This document shows, one piece after another, positions 39,478 to 51,000 of a stretch of 57,942 bases of DNA (position 1 is the first letter of the stretch; each line of letters begins with the position of its first letter). This stretch comes from an uncultured Aquabacterium sp. (lineage in GTDB: Bacteria > Pseudomonadota > Gammaproteobacteria > Burkholderiales > Burkholderiaceae_C): the NCBI RefSeq assembly GCF_947366995.1, contig NZ_CANBCC010000020.1, forward strand, positions 1-57,942, in the 5' to 3' direction. The notes beneath the pieces were generated by a model. That model had not been told where the DNA came from. It did no database searches and saw only the letters and a program-made list of their open reading frames with translations. A program made the position numbers and the translations under genes.

Positions 39478-41322
39478 TCAGAAACCGCCGAAGCTCATCG
39501 CGCCCTGTTCTGCGCCGGTGATGGCCTGACGGAAGCCCCCGAACAGCTCGCGGCCTGTGCCCGCCCAGTTGGCGGACAGATCGGCCGTGTCCACCGTGCG
39601 TTGGGCCCATTCGGCTGCAGGCACGAGGGCCTCGAGTGTGCCGGCGTCGGCGTCCAGCCGAATCAGGTCACCTGCGCGCACCTTGCCCAGCGGGCCGCCC
39701 GCCGTCACTTCCGGCGTCATGTGGATGGCAGCAGGCACCTTGCCAGAGGCACCGGACATGCGCCCGTCGGTCACCAGGGCGACCTTGAAGCCCTTGTCCT
39801 GCAGGTTGGCCAGTGTGGGTGTCAGCGAGTGGAGTTCGGGCATGCCGTTGGCCCGCGGGCCCTGGAAGCGCACCACAGCCACGAAGTCGCGGTTCAGCTC
39901 GCCGCGCTTGTAGGCGGCAATGAGTTCGCTCTGGTCGTTGAAGAGCACGGCAGGTGCTTCCACCAGGCGGTTCTCGGGCTTGACCGCCGAGACCTTGATG
40001 ACCGAGCGACCCAGGTTGCCCTTGAGCACGCGCAGGCCGCCATCGGGCGAGAAGGGGGCGCTGACGGTGCTGACCACGCTGGCGTCGCCGCTCTGTGCGG
40101 GCGCGTCCACCCACACCAGATGGTCGCCGTCCAGTTGTGGCAGGCGGGTGTAGGCGCGCAGGCCTTCGGTGCCGCCAGCGACGGTCTTCACGTCTTCGTG
40201 CAGCAGGCCGGCATCCAGCAGTTCGCGGATCAGGAAGGCCATGCCCCCTGCCGCGTGAAAGTGGTTCACATCGGCCTTGCCGTTGGGGTAGACGCGGGCC
40301 AGCAGCGGGGTGATGGTGGAGATCGCATCGAAGTCATCCCAGTCGATGACGATGCCGGCCGCACGCGCCATGGCCACCAGATGCAGCGTGTGGTTGGTGG
40401 ACCCGCCGGTGGCCATCAGCCCGACCAGCCCGTTGACGACGGCGCGTTCGTCGATGACGTGGCCCACAGGGGTGTACTGGCTGCCCAGGCGCGTGAGGCG
40501 CGCAGCCTGGCGAGCGGCTTCTCGGGTCAGCGCGGCGCGCAGTGCGCTGTGCGGGTGCACAAAGGCCGAGCCGGGCAGGTGCAGGCCCATGATCTCCATC
40601 AGCATCTGATTGCTGTTGGCCGTGCCGTAGAACGTGCAGGTGCCTGGGCCGTGATAGGCCTTTTCCTCGGCCTCAAGCAGCTCGTCCTGGCCCACCTCGC
40701 CAGCGGCAAAGCGCTGGCGCACCTTGGCCTTGTCGTCGTTGCTCAGGCCGGTCGTCATGGGGCCGGCCGGCACGAACACCGTGGGCAGGTGGCCGAAGCT
40801 CAGTGCGCCGATCAGCAGGCCAGGCACGATCTTGTCGCACACGCCCAGACACAGGGTCGCATCGAACATGTTGTGAGACAACGCGATGGCCGTGGACATG
40901 GCGATCACGTCGCGCGAAAAGAGCGACAGTTCCATGCCGGCCTTGCCCTGTGTGACGCCGTCGCACATGGCAGGCACGCCGCCAGCGAACTGCGCCGTGG
41001 CACCCACCTCGCGGGCGGCCTGCTTGATCCACTCCGGGAACTCGGCCAGCGGCTGGTGGGCCGACAGCATGTCGTTGTAGGCCGACACGATGGCGAGGTT
41101 GGGGCTGCGTTGTTCGCGCAGCCAGATCTTGTCGCCGGCCGGTGCGGCCGCGTAGGCGTGGGCGAGGTTGGTGCAACCCAGGGCCGAGCGCTCGACCGGG
41201 CCCGTCTGGCCTGCCGCATCGATGCGGGCGAGGTAGGCCGCACGCGAGGCCGCGCTGCGTTCGCGGATGCGGTCGGTGACGGCTTGGAGTTGCGGGTGCA
41301 AGGGGGCAGGGGAGGTGGCCAT
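39478..41322 (-). CDS. edd: 6-phosphogluconate dehydratase
   Basis: A protein of 614 residues from ATG at 41322; the in-frame extension to 41370 is not needed. It dehydrates 6-phosphogluconate to KDPG. It belongs to the IlvD/Edd family, with a [4Fe-4S] cluster whose probable Cys ligands lie in [22 protein letters not shown] and [24 protein letters not shown] and [12 protein letters not shown] are also conserved. It is divergent from zwf, with a 196-bp shared control region holding a perfect palindrome. Confidence 0.97.
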   Translation of the reverse strand: MATSPAPLHPQLQAVTDRIRERSAASRAAYLARIDAAGQTGPVERSALGCTNLAHAYAAAPAGDKIWLREQRSPNLAIVSAYNDMLSAHQPLAEFPEWIKQAAREVGATAQFAGGVPAMCDGVTQGKAGMELSLFSRDVIAMSTAIALSHNMFDATLCLGVCDKIVPGLLIGALSFGHLPTVFVPAGPMTTGLSNDDKAKVRQRFAAGEVGQDELLEAEEKAYHGPGTCTFYGTANSNQMLMEIMGLHLPGSAFVHPHSALRAALTREAARQAARLTRLGSQYTPVGHVIDERAVVNGLVGLMATGGSTNHTLHLVAMARAAGIVIDWDDFDAISTITPLLARVYPNGKADVNHFHAAGGMAFLIRELLDAGLLHEDVKTVAGGTEGLRAYTRLPQLDGDHLVWVDAPAQSGDASVVSTVSAPFSPDGGLRVLKGNLGRSVIKVSAVKPENRLVEAPAVLFNDQSELIAAYKRGELNRDFVAVVRFQGPRANGMPELHSLTPTLANLQDKGFKVALVTDGRMSGASGKVPAAIHMTPEVTAGGPLGKVRAGDLIRLDADAGTLEALVPAAEWAQRTVDTADLSANWAGTGRELFGGFRQAITGAEQGAMSFGGF

Positions 41323-41479
41323 GTTGAAGACACGTAGGCTGGCAGAGCACCGAATGTAGCGAAATTTCAATAGCTTTTCCAGTCTGACCCTTCCGACACT
41401 GGATGTTTAAAAGATGCTTTGGCCTTGATGCGAGGGATAACCCGGAACGCACTCTCACGTTTAAGTGGCTTCCGTTGAA

Positions 41480-41492
41480 GTAGTATTACTAC
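41480..41492. promoter_or_regulatory. 13-bp palindrome between edd and zwf (HexR-like operator?)
   Basis: GTAGTA-T-TACTAC is a perfect odd palindrome 26 bp before the zwf start, in the divergent edd-zwf control region. HexR-family regulators bind short A+T-rich palindromes of about this size in the same place in other proteobacteria. The RpiR-type fusion encoded 2.8 kb away is the obvious candidate ligand. No clear -35/-10 pair could be fixed. Confidence 0.6.
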
Positions 41493-41518
41493 ATTGTTCT
41501 GCGACGTCCCGAGGAAAC

Positions 41519-42991
<1,473 letters not shown>

Positions 42992-43074
42992 TCCCATTCC
43001 CGAGCGTGGCGGTGCGGACGGGCACCGCGATTGCCCGTCATCTGGCCGCCGCTTCACCCTCGGGTCCTGACACC

Positions 43075-43782
43075 ATGCAACTCAATCACCACACCGCTGC
43101 CGACGCCACCACCCTGGCGGCCGATCTGGCGCGCTTCACCGCAGACCACCTGCAGGCCGGCCTCGCCGAGCGCGACCGCGTGCTGCTGGTGCTGTCTGGC
43201 GGCAGCACCCCGGTTCCCTTCTTCGAGGCGCTGAGCAAGCTGCCGCTGGACTGGTCTCGCGTGGTCGTGACCCTGGCCGACGACCGATGGGTGCCGCACG
43301 ACCATGCCGACAGCAACGCCCGGCTGGTGCGTGCCCATCTGCTGCAAGGGCCGGCCGGGGCTGCCACGTTCGTGCCCGTGAGCAGCGAGGCGCCGTCGCC
43401 CGCCGCCGGGCAGCGCGCCATCGAGGACGAGTTGGTCGAGCTGCCGTGGCCGGCCGAGGTCACGGTCTTTGGCATGGGCGGCGATGGGCACACGGCCTCG
43501 CTGTTTCCGCATGCGCCCGAACTGGATGCCGCGCTGGACGACGCTCACGCGCCGCTGACGCTGCCGGTGGGGGCGCCCGCGCAGCCCAACGTGCCGGTGC
43601 CGCGCCTGACCCTCACACGCCGGGCCCTGCTCGACACGCGCTGTGCCGTGGTCCATTGCACTGGCGCGGCCAAGCGCGCCTTGCTGGAGCAGGCGGCGAC
43701 GGCGGGCGACATCGCCGAACTGCCCATCCGCATCGTCTTCCAGCAGGACCGCGTGCCCGTGCACGTCTTCCACGTCGACTGA
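43075..43782 (+). CDS. pgl: 6-phosphogluconolactonase
   Basis: A protein of 235 residues from ATG at 43075; an earlier in-frame start at 43006 is less likely. It hydrolyses 6-phosphogluconolactone to 6-phosphogluconate. The NagB/DevB-type fold shows LSGGSTPVPFFEAL, LADDRWVPHDHADSN and FGMGGDGHTASLFP with the catalytic His. It lies 83 bp after zwf and 34 bp before glk. Confidence 0.95.
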   Translation: MQLNHHTAADATTLAADLARFTADHLQAGLAERDRVLLVLSGGSTPVPFFEALSKLPLDWSRVVVTLADDRWVPHDHADSNARLVRAHLLQGPAGAATFVPVSSEAPSPAAGQRAIEDELVELPWPAEVTVFGMGGDGHTASLFPHAPELDAALDDAHAPLTLPVGAPAQPNVPVPRLTLTRRALLDTRCAVVHCTGAAKRALLEQAATAGDIAELPIRIVFQQDRVPVHVFHVD

Positions 43783-43816
43783 CGTCGGCTTTGCCCATTC
43801 CGACCCGAACCTGATC

Positions 43817-44788
43817 ATGTCTGCCAGTTACCCCCGTCTGCTCGGCGATGTGGGCGGCACCAACGCCCGCCTGGCCCTTCAGCAAGCGCCCGATGCCCCC
43901 ATCGAGCACATCGTCAACCTGCCGTGCAAGGACTTTGCCGGCCCCCAGCAGGCGATCGAGCACTACCTCGCGCAGGTGCTGCCGCACACCGGCGGGATGC
44001 GACCGCGCTCGGGCGTGGTCGGCATCGCGAACCCCATCCTGGGTGACCACATCGCGCTGACCAACGCGCACTGGGCGTTCTCGATCAGCGCGCTGCGTGA
44101 TGCGCTGGGCCTGGAATCGCTCCGCTTCCTCAACGACTTCACCGTGCTGGCGCTGTCGCTGCCCGGGTTGCCGGTCTCCGATCTGGTGCAGGTGGGTGGA
44201 ACCGAGCCCATGCCGGACAAGGCCAAGGCGCTGCTGGGTGCGGGCACGGGGCTGGGCGTGTCGGGCCTGGTGCCGGTGCCGGGCACGGGGCGGTGGGTGC
44301 CGTTGGAAGGCGAGGGCGGCCACGTGACGCTGCCCGCCTTCGACGAGGAAGAGGCCAGGGTGCTCAGCGCCTTGCGCGCGCTGCTGCCCGGCCATGTCTC
44401 GGCCGAGCGCGGCGCGCTGTCGGGCCAGGGGCTGCAGGCGCTGTACCAGGCGCACTGCCACCTGGCGGGCGCCGAGGCCAGCGCACTGAGCCCCGCCGAG
44501 GTGACCCAGCATGCGCTGGACGGCAGCGATGCGCACTGCGTGGCGGCGCTCAACACCTTCTGCGCCATGATGGGCACGGTCGCGGCCGACCTGGCGCTCA
44601 CGCTGGGGGCACAAGGCGGTGTCTACATCGGAGGCGGCATCGTGCCCAAGCTCGGTGACTTTTTCCTGCACTCGCCCTTCCGGGCCCGCTTCGAAAGCAA
44701 GGGGCGTTTCGGGGCCTACCTGGCCCGCATCCCCGTGTACGTGATCCACTCGGCCTACCCGGCCCTGATCGGCGCCAGTCGCGCCTGA
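43817..44788 (+). CDS. glk: Glucokinase
   Basis: A protein of 323 residues from ATG at 43817. It phosphorylates glucose with ATP. All motifs are intact: phosphate-1 GDVGGTNARLAL (residues 10-21), the catalytic Asp in LNDFTVLAL, phosphate-2 GAGTGLGVSGL, sugar-site GEGGHVTLP and HVSAERGALSG, and the adenosine region GGGIVPKL. It is about the same length as E. coli Glk (321). It gives a direct comparison with the degenerate domain in the regulator encoded at 36854-38680. Confidence 0.95.
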   Translation: MSASYPRLLGDVGGTNARLALQQAPDAPIEHIVNLPCKDFAGPQQAIEHYLAQVLPHTGGMRPRSGVVGIANPILGDHIALTNAHWAFSISALRDALGLESLRFLNDFTVLALSLPGLPVSDLVQVGGTEPMPDKAKALLGAGTGLGVSGLVPVPGTGRWVPLEGEGGHVTLPAFDEEEARVLSALRALLPGHVSAERGALSGQGLQALYQAHCHLAGAEASALSPAEVTQHALDGSDAHCVAALNTFCAMMGTVAADLALTLGAQGGVYIGGGIVPKLGDFFLHSPFRARFESKGRFGAYLARIPVYVIHSAYPALIGASRA

Positions 44789-44829
44789 GGCTTCACGCCG
44801 CCGCACCGCTGTTCGTTCTGCCCAAAAAG

Positions 44830-44856
44830 AAACCCGCCTGTTGGCGGGTTTGCTTT
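44830..44856. terminator. Bidirectional terminator between glk and desB
   Basis: A perfect 9-bp stem (AAACCCGCC 44830-44838 with GGCGGGTTT 44843-44851) with loop TGTT. It is followed by GCTTTTG on the plus strand and by CTTTTTGGG on the minus strand, so it can stop both the glk and the desB transcripts. Confidence 0.85.
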
Positions 44857-44870
44857 TGCGGAGGTGAACC

Positions 44871-45992
44871 TCAGGCGGCAGGCTGGGCCGAGCGCCGCAC
44901 GCGGGCGGGCGAGCTCGGGAACGAGTGCCGCAGGATGCGCCAGATCACTTGGCTGAACTGCTTGACCATCGAGCCGGTGTTGTAGAACTGGCCATAGCGC
45001 GCGCAGATCTCCTTCACTTCCACCGCCATGGTGGCGTAGCGGTTGGCCGGCACGTCGGGGAACAGGTGGTGCTCGATCTGGTGGCTCAGGTTGCCTGTCC
45101 ACAGGTCGATCAGCTTGCCACCCGTCAGGTTGGACGAGCCGCGCACCTGACGCAGGTACCAGTGGGCGCGCGTCTCGTTCTTCAGCACGCTCTTGGGGAA
45201 GGTCTCGACGTTGGTCGTGAAGTGACCGCAGAAGATGACGGTGTAGGTCCAGATGCTGCGGATCACGTTGGCAACTGCGTTGCCCGCCAGCACGGTGAGG
45301 AAGCCAGGGCCGGCCAGCAGCGGGAACACCAGGTAGTCCTTGATGATCTGGCGGCGCATCTTCAGCAGCGCCGGGTGGGCGATGCGGTACATCTGCTTGT
45401 TGCTCACACGGCCCGACAGCCAGCGGCCCAGGCGCAGATCCTGAATGGCCACGCCCCATTCGAACAGCAGCGCGAAGATGATGGCGTAGATCGGCTGGCC
45501 AAGGCGCGCCGGATGCCACTTCTGCTCGGGGAACAGGCGCAGCACGCCGTAGCCGAGGTCCTCGTCCATCCCGTGCACGTTGGTGTAGGTGTGGTGACGG
45601 AAGTTGTGGGTCTTGCGCCAGTTGTCGCTGGTGCCGGCAATGTCCCACTCGAAGTGCTTGCCCTGCAGGTGGGCGTCACCCATCCAGTCGTACTGGCCGT
45701 GGATCACGTTGTGACCCAGCTCCATGTTGTCCAGGATCTTCGACATGCCGAGGATGACGGCGCCCAGCGCAGCAGCCGGGAACAGCCAGCCTTCCGGCAG
45801 GAAGAAGGCCGCCATCAGCAGGATGCGGCCCAGCGCTTCGGTGTAGCGCACGGCCTTGTAGATGCGGCGGATGTAGCGGGCGTCGCGTTCACCGAGGTCG
45901 GCCACGGTGCGGGCGCGCAGCGCGTCGATTTCGGCACCGAAGCGCTCGATCTCTTCGGCGTTCAGCGTGCGGTGCAGGGATGCGGTGCTCAT
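44871..45992 (-). CDS. desB: Membrane fatty acid desaturase (DesB-like)
   Basis: A protein of 373 residues. It has the three His boxes of membrane di-iron desaturases: HNVIHG, HNFRHH and HQIEHH, with hydrophobic helices between (GRILLMAAFFLPEGWLF, PLLAGPGFLTVLAGNAV). It introduces a double bond into acyl chains of CoA or phospholipids in the inner membrane. It lies 13 bp downstream of a flavin/2Fe-2S reductase gene, and a TetR-type regulator is divergent: the same layout as desT-desC-desB in Pseudomonas aeruginosa. Regiospecificity (delta-9 is likely) cannot be read from sequence. Confidence 0.88.
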   Translation of the reverse strand: MSTASLHRTLNAEEIERFGAEIDALRARTVADLGERDARYIRRIYKAVRYTEALGRILLMAAFFLPEGWLFPAAALGAVILGMSKILDNMELGHNVIHGQYDWMGDAHLQGKHFEWDIAGTSDNWRKTHNFRHHTYTNVHGMDEDLGYGVLRLFPEQKWHPARLGQPIYAIIFALLFEWGVAIQDLRLGRWLSGRVSNKQMYRIAHPALLKMRRQIIKDYLVFPLLAGPGFLTVLAGNAVANVIRSIWTYTVIFCGHFTTNVETFPKSVLKNETRAHWYLRQVRGSSNLTGGKLIDLWTGNLSHQIEHHLFPDVPANRYATMAVEVKEICARYGQFYNTGSMVKQFSQVIWRILRHSFPSSPARVRRSAQPAA

Positions 45993-46005
45993 GCTCGTGG
46001 GCTCC

Positions 46006-47106
46006 TCAAAGGTCCAGCGTGACGTCGGTGCGGGCGCGGCTCACGCAGATGCGGACCTGGCCTTCTTCCTCGGTGCTCTGTTCTTTCGTGTTGATGTCTT
46101 CAATGGTGCCGGCGCGCTTGGTGCACACGCAGGTGTGGCACACCCCCATGCGGCAGCCTGACCGCGGGTTCACGCCGTGCGCCTCCAGCGCTTCAAGCAG
46201 CGATTGCCCGGTCGACACCTCCAGGGTGCGGCCGGTGCGGGCGAGCTGCACGCGCACGGTGGTGGCATCGGTGGTGTCGATCTGAGCCGGCGTGAAACCC
46301 TCGGCCAGGAAGCGGTGCACACGGCCTTCGGTCAGGGCGCGGGCGGTGTCGACGAAGCCGCTCGGGCCGCAGGCGTACACCTGCGCGTCCGACATGTCAC
46401 CAGCCAGCTCGGTCAGCTGCTCGGTGCTGATGAAGCCGCTGTGTTCGCCGGCAATCAGCTGGGCCTCGTGCGTCAGCACGATGTGCAGGTGGAAATTGGG
46501 GAAGCGCCGGGCCAGGCCCTGCAGCTCCAGCAGGAAGCACAACTCGGCGCGCGTCTTGGCCCAGTAGACCAGGGTCGTGTCGACCGGCATGTTCTGTGCG
46601 GCCAGAGCCCGCGTCAGGCTCATCAGCGGGGTGATGCCGCTGCCGGCGGCCAGAAACACCCAGCGGCCTTCCGGCTTCGCGGGCAGGGTCATCTCGCCGA
46701 AAGCCGGGCCGATCTCCAGCACGTCGCCGACCTGGACATCGCGGCACAGGTGGGTGCTGAGCTTGCCGCCCTCGACTCGCTTGATGGTCAGGCTGAAGCG
46801 GCCGTTGCGTTGCGGGATGCCCGTGAGACTGTAGCTGCGCGTGGTGCGCCGGCCATTGACCTCGGCACTGACGTTGACGTGCTGACCCGGCTGAAAGCGG
46901 CCGACGTGGCGGTTGGGCTTGAGCACCAGGGTGACGGTGTCGGCCGCTTCGACGCGACGCTCCACCACCTTGGCGAGCGGGCGAGACCACGACCAAGCCG
47001 GGTTGAGGTGACCCACCCAGAAGTCAAAGACATCGGGGGCGATGAACGGCTCGATGAGCCGACCCAGCGTGGAGGGCGCGCGTGCGCCGGAAGCGGAGAC
47101 AGACAC
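46006..47106 (-). CDS. desC: Flavin/2Fe-2S reductase partner of the desaturase (DesC-like)
   Basis: About 366 residues from a GTG at 47106. I chose this start because a strong promoter at 47156-47183 would put the transcript start near 47149, downstream of the ATG at 47196. Order: FAD domain (RTTRSYSLTG, about 90), NAD domain (FLAAGSGITPLMSL, VYACGPSGFVD) and a plant-type 2Fe-2S domain at the C-terminus with SGCRMGVCHTCVC and RICVSR. It passes electrons from NAD(P)H to the desaturase. Conserved IEPFIAPDVFDFWVGHLNP lies near the N-terminus. Confidence 0.88.
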   Translation of the reverse strand: MSVSASGARAPSTLGRLIEPFIAPDVFDFWVGHLNPAWSWSRPLAKVVERRVEAADTVTLVLKPNRHVGRFQPGQHVNVSAEVNGRRTTRSYSLTGIPQRNGRFSLTIKRVEGGKLSTHLCRDVQVGDVLEIGPAFGEMTLPAKPEGRWVFLAAGSGITPLMSLTRALAAQNMPVDTTLVYWAKTRAELCFLLELQGLARRFPNFHLHIVLTHEAQLIAGEHSGFISTEQLTELAGDMSDAQVYACGPSGFVDTARALTEGRVHRFLAEGFTPAQIDTTDATTVRVQLARTGRTLEVSTGQSLLEALEAHGVNPRSGCRMGVCHTCVCTKRAGTIEDINTKEQSTEEEGQVRICVSRARTDVTLDL

Positions 47107-47155
47107 GGTGTCGGAGGGCCTTTCGAAAAGGGCGCAGATCAGGAACTTGCCACCG

Positions 47156-47183
47156 AGTATACGCACGCCAGAACAATTGTCTA
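47156..47183 (-). promoter_or_regulatory. Sigma-70 promoter of desC-desB
   Basis: On the minus strand TAGACA (47183-47178) and TATACT (47161-47156) are separated by 16 bp; each matches the consensus in five of six positions. This is the strongest vegetative promoter I can see in the window. It overlaps the ACAATTGT palindrome. Confidence 0.7.
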
Positions 47184-47192
47184 TACACGTGT
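47173..47192. promoter_or_regulatory. Paired palindromes in the desC-desT control region
   Basis: ACAATTGT (47173-47180) and ACACGTGT (47185-47192) are perfect 8-bp palindromes whose centres are 12 bp apart. The first overlaps the -35 box of desC; the second lies just upstream of it, about 18 bp before a TATGAT box (47210-47215) that could serve desT. Such a place would let DesT control both directions. Confidence 0.5.
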
Positions 47193-47239
47193 GCATTAAT
47201 TCGGGCCCGTATGATGTCGGTCAGTTCTAACCCAGCTTC

Positions 47240-47944
47240 ATGACAACACTCTCCTCGCCGGTGCCCGGTCTCGCTTCTGTCTCGGAACTGGCTGCCGCCT
47301 CTGTCGCGTCGGTGCCAGCCGGGCCCGGGCGCAAGGCTGTCATTTCACGCGAGGACATCATCACGGCCGCGCTCAAGCTGCTGGGGCCGCACCGCAGCGT
47401 GTCCAGCTTGAGCCTGCGTGAGGTGGCGCGCGAGGCGGGCATTGCGCCCAACAGCTTCTATCGCCAGTTCCGCGATGTGGACGAGCTCGCCGTGACCCTG
47501 ATCGACCGGGCCGGCGAGTCGCTGCGCCAGATCATCGGGGAGGCCCGCCGGCGCGCGCGGCGCGAGGGCAGTGTGGTGCGTAGCTCGGTCGAGGCCTTCA
47601 TGGAGCAACTGCAGGCCGACGACAAGCTGCTGCACATCCTGCTGCGCGAGGGCTCGGTGGGTTCCGACGCCTTCAAGCAGGCGGTCGACAGGCAGCTCAA
47701 TTTTTTTGAGGAAGAACTCCGGCTGGACCTGATTCGCCTGGCCCGTGCCGGGCGCACGGGGCTGCACGAGCCGGCGCTGACCGCCAAGGCCATCACCCGG
47801 CTGGTGTTCGCCATGGGCGCGACGGCGATGGACCTCAGCCCCGCGCGGCAGCGTGAAGTAACCGAGCAGATGGTCATCATGGTCCGCATGATTGTGGAAG
47901 GCACGCAGGCCATGGCGGCCTCCGCCGAGCGCCCCGACCGCTGA
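47240..47944 (+). CDS. desT: TetR-family repressor of desaturase genes (FabR/DesT-like)
   Basis: A protein of 234 residues from ATG at 47240. After a polar N-terminal tail of about 30 residues comes the TetR HTH, SSLSLREVAREAGIAPNSFYRQF, here with the Ser-Phe-Tyr recognition helix typical of FabR/DesT. The C-terminal helical domain should bind acyl-CoA and adjust the saturated/unsaturated balance. It is divergent from desC-desB. E. coli FabR lacks the desaturase context, so DesT is the better analogy. Confidence 0.88.
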   Translation: MTTLSSPVPGLASVSELAAASVASVPAGPGRKAVISREDIITAALKLLGPHRSVSSLSLREVAREAGIAPNSFYRQFRDVDELAVTLIDRAGESLRQIIGEARRRARREGSVVRSSVEAFMEQLQADDKLLHILLREGSVGSDAFKQAVDRQLNFFEEELRLDLIRLARAGRTGLHEPALTAKAITRLVFAMGATAMDLSPARQREVTEQMVIMVRMIVEGTQAMAASAERPDR

Positions 47945-48046
47945 GCCTGCCCGTGGGGCGGGGTGCACCGCACCAAACTGGTGGCCCGCAACTTGCTCTT
48001 GTCACACGGTCTCTGCACCATGGGTGCAGGCCCTACGGAGAGTCGT

Positions 48047-51000
48047 GTGTCCATCCACGTTGCCCTGAATCACGTCACCCACTACCGCTACGACCGCCCG
48101 GTCACCCTGTCGCCCCAGGTCGTGCGCTTGAGGCCCGCGCCCCACTGCCGCACCCGCATCCTGTCGTACACGCTCAAGGTCGAGCCGGCCGCGCACTTCA
48201 TCAACTGGCAGCAGGATCCGTTCTCGAATCATCTGGCGCGGCTGGTCTTTCCCGACAAGACAGAGGTCTTCAAGGTCACGGTCGACCTCGTCGCCGAGAT
48301 GGCGGTCTACAACCCGTTCGACTTTTTCCTCGAGCCCTACGCCGAGCGCTTTCCCTTCGCGTACGACGCGGCCTCGCTGCACGACCTGCAGCCCTACCTC
48401 GCTCGGGCCGAGCTCACGCCCGCGTTCAAGGCCTTCATCGACAGCATCGACCGCACCGAGGTGCGCACGATCGACTTCCTGGTGGGCCTGAACCAGCGTC
48501 TGCAGCGCGAGATTGCCTACACAGTGCGCATGGAGCCCGGCGTGCAGACGCCCGAGCAGACGCTGACCTTGAAATCGGGGTCGTGCCGCGACACGGGCTG
48601 GCTGCTGGTGCAGGCCTTGCGCCACATGGGGCTGGCGGCGCGCTTCGTGTCGGGCTACCTGATCCAGCTGAAGGCCGATGTGGCGTCGCTCGACGGTCCC
48701 TCGGGCACCGAAGTCGACTTCACCGACCTGCATGCCTGGTGCGAGGTGTTCCTGCCCGGCGCGGGCTGGATCGGGCTGGATCCGACCTCGGGTCTGCTGG
48801 CCGGCGAGGGCCACATCCCGGTGGCCTGCACGCCGGAGCCCTCCGGTGCCGCACCCGTCACCGGCGCGGTGGACGAGTGCGAGGTTGCGTTCGAGCACCA
48901 CATGGCCATCACCCGCATCTACGAATCGCCCCGGGTGACGATGCCCTACACCGACGACCAGTGGGCGGCCATTGGCGCGCTGGGAGAGGCAGTGGATCAG
49001 CAACTGAGCCAGGGGGATGTGCGCCTGACCATGGGGGGCGAGCCGACCTTCGTGTCGGTGGATGACCGCGATGGCGCCGAGTGGAACACCGACGCGCTGG
49101 GCCCCACCAAGCGCGGCCTGGCCACCGAGCTGGTGCACAAGCTGCGCGCCCGGTATGGCGACGGCGGCTTTCTGCATTTCGGGCAGGGCAAGTGGTATCC
49201 GGGCGAGCAACTGCCGCGCTGGGCGCTCTCCATCTTCTGGCGCGCCGATGGCCAGCCGTGCTGGCATGACGCCAGCCTGTTTGCCGACGAGCGCCACGCA
49301 CCGCGCTACACCACGGACGACGCGCAGCGCTTCATCGAGGCGTTGAGCAACAAGCTGGGCGTCGGCACGGCGCACATCCAGACCGGCTACGAGGACACCT
49401 GGTACTACCTGTGGCGCGAACGCCGTCTCCCGGTCAACGTCGACCCGCTGGAGGCCCGGCTGGACGATGAACTGGAGCGCGTGCGCTTGCGGCGCGTGTT
49501 CGGCCAGGGACTGGACCACCGCGTGGGCTATGTCCTGCCGCTCAAGCGCGACGAAGGTGTCGGCATGGCGGGCCCGAAATGGGTGACCGGGCCGTGGTTC
49601 TTCCGGGACGAGCGGATGTACCTGGTGCCCGGCGATTCGCCGATGGGCTACCGCCTGCCGCTGGATTCGCTGCCGTGGGTAAGCGAGGCCGACTACCCCT
49701 ATGTGCACGCGCACGATCCGTTCGCGCCGAAGGCCCCGCTGGCCGAGGCGTCTGCGCTGCGCGCGCAGTATGCGGCCCATCAGGTGGGCGGCGGCTTTGC
49801 GCAGGGCGGGGCGGTGTCCGTTCAGGGGCAGGCTGCCGAGGGGGCAAGCGGGCGCGGCGTGGGGGGCGAGTGGGGGCATCTACCGGCCAATCCGGCGACC
49901 GGGGCAGCAGGCTCCAGCACTGGGCCCGATGGCGACACGGCCCGCATGCCCGCCCGCCATGAGTCGGCACACTGGATCACGCGCACGGCGCTGTGCGTCG
50001 AGGTGCGCAACCCCGACCGCGCCAATGGCCCGAAGGTCGAGTCGGCGGGACAGGGCGGTGGCGTCATGTACGTGTTCATGCCGCCGCTGAGCAGCCTCGA
50101 CGACTACCTCGACCTGCTGGCCGCGGTGGAAGCCACGGCCGCCGAACAGGGCGTGCAGATCGTGCTGGAAGGCTACCCGCCGCCGCGCGATGTGCGCCTG
50201 AAGGTGCTGCAGGTCACGCCCGATCCTGGCGTGATCGAGGTGAACATCCACCCGGCTTCGAACTGGGCCGAGCTGGTGGACCACACCGAGTACCTGTACG
50301 AGGCCGCGCACCAGACCCGCCTGTCGACCGAGAAGTTCATGGTCGATGGCCGGCACACGGGCACGGGTGGGGGCAATCACTTCGTGCTGGGCGGGGCCAC
50401 GCCGGCCGACAGTCCCTTCCTGCGTCGGCCCGATCTGTTGCCGTCACTGCTGACCTTCTGGCACAACCACCCGTCGCTGTCCTACCTGTTCTCGGGCCTG
50501 TTCATCGGGCCCACCAGCCAGGCGCCGCGCATCGACGAGGCCCGTCAGGATCAGGTCTACGAGATGGAGGTGGGGCTCAAGGAAATCGAGCGCCAGATGG
50601 GCGTGTGGGGCCAGTGCCCGCCGTGGCTCATCGACCGCATGCTGCGCAACCTGCTGATCGACGCGACAGGCAACACGCACCGCAGCGAGTTCTGCATCGA
50701 CAAGCTGTATTCGCCCGACGGCCCCACCGGCCGGCTGGGGCTGCTGGAGCTGCGCGCCTTCGAGATGCCGCCCCATGCGCGCATGAGCCTGGTGCAGCAG
50801 TTGCTGTTGCGTGCGCTGGTGGCCTGGTTCTGGCGTGAGCCGTATCAGGGCCACGGCGCGCAGCGCCTGACGCGCTGGGGCACGGGCCTGCATGACCGCT
50901 TCCTGCTGCCCAGCTTCGTGCAGCAGGACTTTGCCGATGTGCTGGCCGAGCTCGAGATGGCCGGCTATGCCTTCGACCCGGCCTGGTTCGCGCCGCACTT

